Of a stretch of 64,000 nucleotides of DNA, positions 62,538 through 64,000 are shown one piece after another. The notes under the pieces were generated by a model. That model had not been told where the DNA came from, did not search any database, and saw only the letters and a program-made list of their open reading frames with translations. Location: assembly GCA_964019155.1 (NCBI GenBank), contig OZ025243.1, positions 19,635,533 to 19,699,532 on the forward strand, written 5' to 3'. A program made the translations under genes and the position numbers. Within the stretch, counting starts at the first letter, position 1, and each line of letters begins with the position of its first letter. Source of the DNA: Osedax fenrisi (taxonomy: Eukaryota > Annelida > Polychaeta > Sabellida > Siboglinidae).

Positions 62538-63511
62538 TAACTAATTGTTATAAAATACCTATAATTATTTCATAATAGTATTATTAAAAATATTATATTG
62601 AATCGGATAAACTATGAAATTCATTAACAATAATTGTCATATATATTAGTGTATTACATTACAATTATTTAGAATAAATTAAATTATTATAAATACCTGA
62701 ATGAGATAAATACACAGATGTTGCCTTCGTGTAATTTTGTATATTTGTAATTAAACTCATAGCTATGCATCTATATTCCCCAGCTGATTTTCCAATTGGT
62801 AGTACTTGAAATGATAAATCTAATTTGCAGTTATTAACTCCACCGAAGCACAATTTCTATGTATATATTAATTTATAATCTTATAATTCCATTATTAATA
62901 TAAATATACCTTACTCATAGTTTTTAATACAACGTCTTTATCCATTCTCTTCCAATACATCATCACATTCATTTTTTCATCAAAAGTTATTTCACATTTA
63001 AGAGTAATATCGGTTCCAATTATTTCTGATTTTGTAAAATTCCTACTTGCAGTGATATAAGAAATTTTGATGGGTTCTATATGAATACATTAATAAGTTT
63101 ATATATATATATTTATATATAACTATATAGGAATAATAATATAAACCATAGAAATTCACGTTAAATTCATTTTCCACAATTGTGTATTTTCCTATTGCAC
63201 TATATCCAATTACATAATTCATAACATTATTTGGCTTAAATTGATGATTTAAAATATTCAGATATTCAGTGCCTCCAATTAATTTTTGTTTACCTGTATA
63301 TATATATAATAATATTAACGATTCCAATAATTAAATATGATGGATAAACCTTTAAAAATCTTATCATTGATATTCCATTCTGATTTATATTGATCTTTAA
63401 ATTTATTTAAAGATATGGTAGTATTATAAGAAGAATCATAGATAATTGACGTTTCATTTATAATTATATCTATATTTTCTTTTTGTAATTTTGTATTGAG
63501 GAAAATAGGAT
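61945..63511 (-). CDS. L1/neuroglian-family cell adhesion receptor, C-terminal part
   Basis: Seven exons in transcript order: 63350-63511, 63147-63293, 62910-63076, 62697-62856, 62306-62449, 62172-62250, 61945-62116 (stop). All phases agree. The first three to four encode Ig-like domains: DITLKCEITF and AGEYRCIA carry the Cys pair, with YWKR as the Trp strand. Then comes a membrane helix (WWIFLLIALLLFILMIILCC) followed by RNKGQEYSVDEKE, matching the juxtamembrane tail of L1CAM/neuroglian. The last exon has GSRASLTSS, PGKFNEDGSFI and ends in KKNHTNV. In the L1 family, FNEDGSFIGQY binds ankyrin; here FIGQY reads FINIY. The C terminus T-N-V fits a class I PDZ ligand. The 5' part of the gene lies beyond position 64000. 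Confidence 0.88.
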
Positions 63512-64000
63512 CTGTAATAATAGAGAATTATAAACATAAAAATATATAATAACAAAATAAAATATATAAGATTATTTTAATCGATAAGTTAATATAATAG
63601 CTTATATAATTCTAATTTAAAAGTATTTTAATAATATTTATTTTTATTTATTTATGTTAATAATATTTATTGGCCATCTCGGAAAATTTAGGAAATAATA
63701 TGGGTCGTTATATTGTTGTTTTCTTAATATTATTAAATTATTAATATAACTAATAAATAACCATAGCAACGAAATTTATAATTTCTTTTAATGTTATTTC
63801 TATAAATAAGTTATATTTATTTATCTAGGTATTTGCTGTGTTACTGTATTTAATTTGTATCTATGTTATACGGAAATATTTACAATATAATTTTTAAATA
63901 GAATTAGAAAATTTAATTTATAAACTTTATAAATTGTTTAATAAACAAGTAAAATAAATTATTTTTATCTATTTAAAATATATTAACAGTTTGTTAATTA
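63512..64000 (-). other. Intron of the L1-family gene
   Basis: AT-rich sequence upstream of the most 5' exon in view. No further exon with the right phase was recognised before the window ends. Confidence 0.6.

Noticed and set aside
1..64000. CRISPR arrays, operons or other prokaryotic systems
   Set aside because: The tandem arrays have no unique spacers, and the genes are intron-containing animal genes, so a bacterial origin is not supported.

Overview
The window is nuclear DNA of an invertebrate animal. It is strongly AT-rich, with long (TA)n runs, GT-AG introns of roughly 60 bp to 3.3 kb, and many degenerate transposons. Exons are visibly richer in G+C than their surroundings. The gene set fits a metazoan: a fused mitochondrial NAD(P) transhydrogenase, ribosomal protein L10a and an L1/neuroglian-type adhesion receptor. 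I cannot name the species or phylum.

Layout. 1-2760 is AT-rich DNA with one 454-bp terminal-inverted-repeat element. 2869-4483 holds two intronless, divergently transcribed single-pass membrane protein genes that I do not recognise. 4847-16293 (+) is a gene of about 13-14 exons for a coiled-coil protein of about 486 residues; its N-terminal half carries a ladder of TQT-type motifs typical of dynein light chain LC8 ligands. It runs tail-to-tail into RPL10A (-, 16353-19616), with probably overlapping 3' ends. 19620-33550 is a gene desert with palindromes, a foldback-like element family, a Helitron-like element carrying a 15-bp minisatellite, and a hAT-type element. 33553-53152 (+) is NNT: 24 exons that join in frame over 3228 nt to give 1075 residues, complete from transit peptide to NADP-binding domain. 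53790-57360 is a dead non-LTR retrotransposon split by a dead ZBED5/FAM200-like hAT transposon. 57400-61900 is repeat-rich intergenic DNA. 61945-63511 (-) holds the last seven exons in view of an L1-family cell adhesion gene whose 5' part lies beyond the window.

The genes show no functional link to each other. The most unusual signals are these: (i) 25 of the 43 GT-type donors I could place have T at +3 (GTT), rare in most animals, plus one GC-AG intron in NNT; (ii) the multivalent TQT ladder; (iii) an L1-type cytoplasmic tail with FINIY in place of the ankyrin motif FIGQY and a PDZ-type C terminus; (iv) two or more non-autonomous element families with precise 8-bp target duplications, and a dispersed palindrome family.

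All exon joins were made by eye from reading frame, splice-site dinucleotides and family conservation. First exons are the least certain parts.
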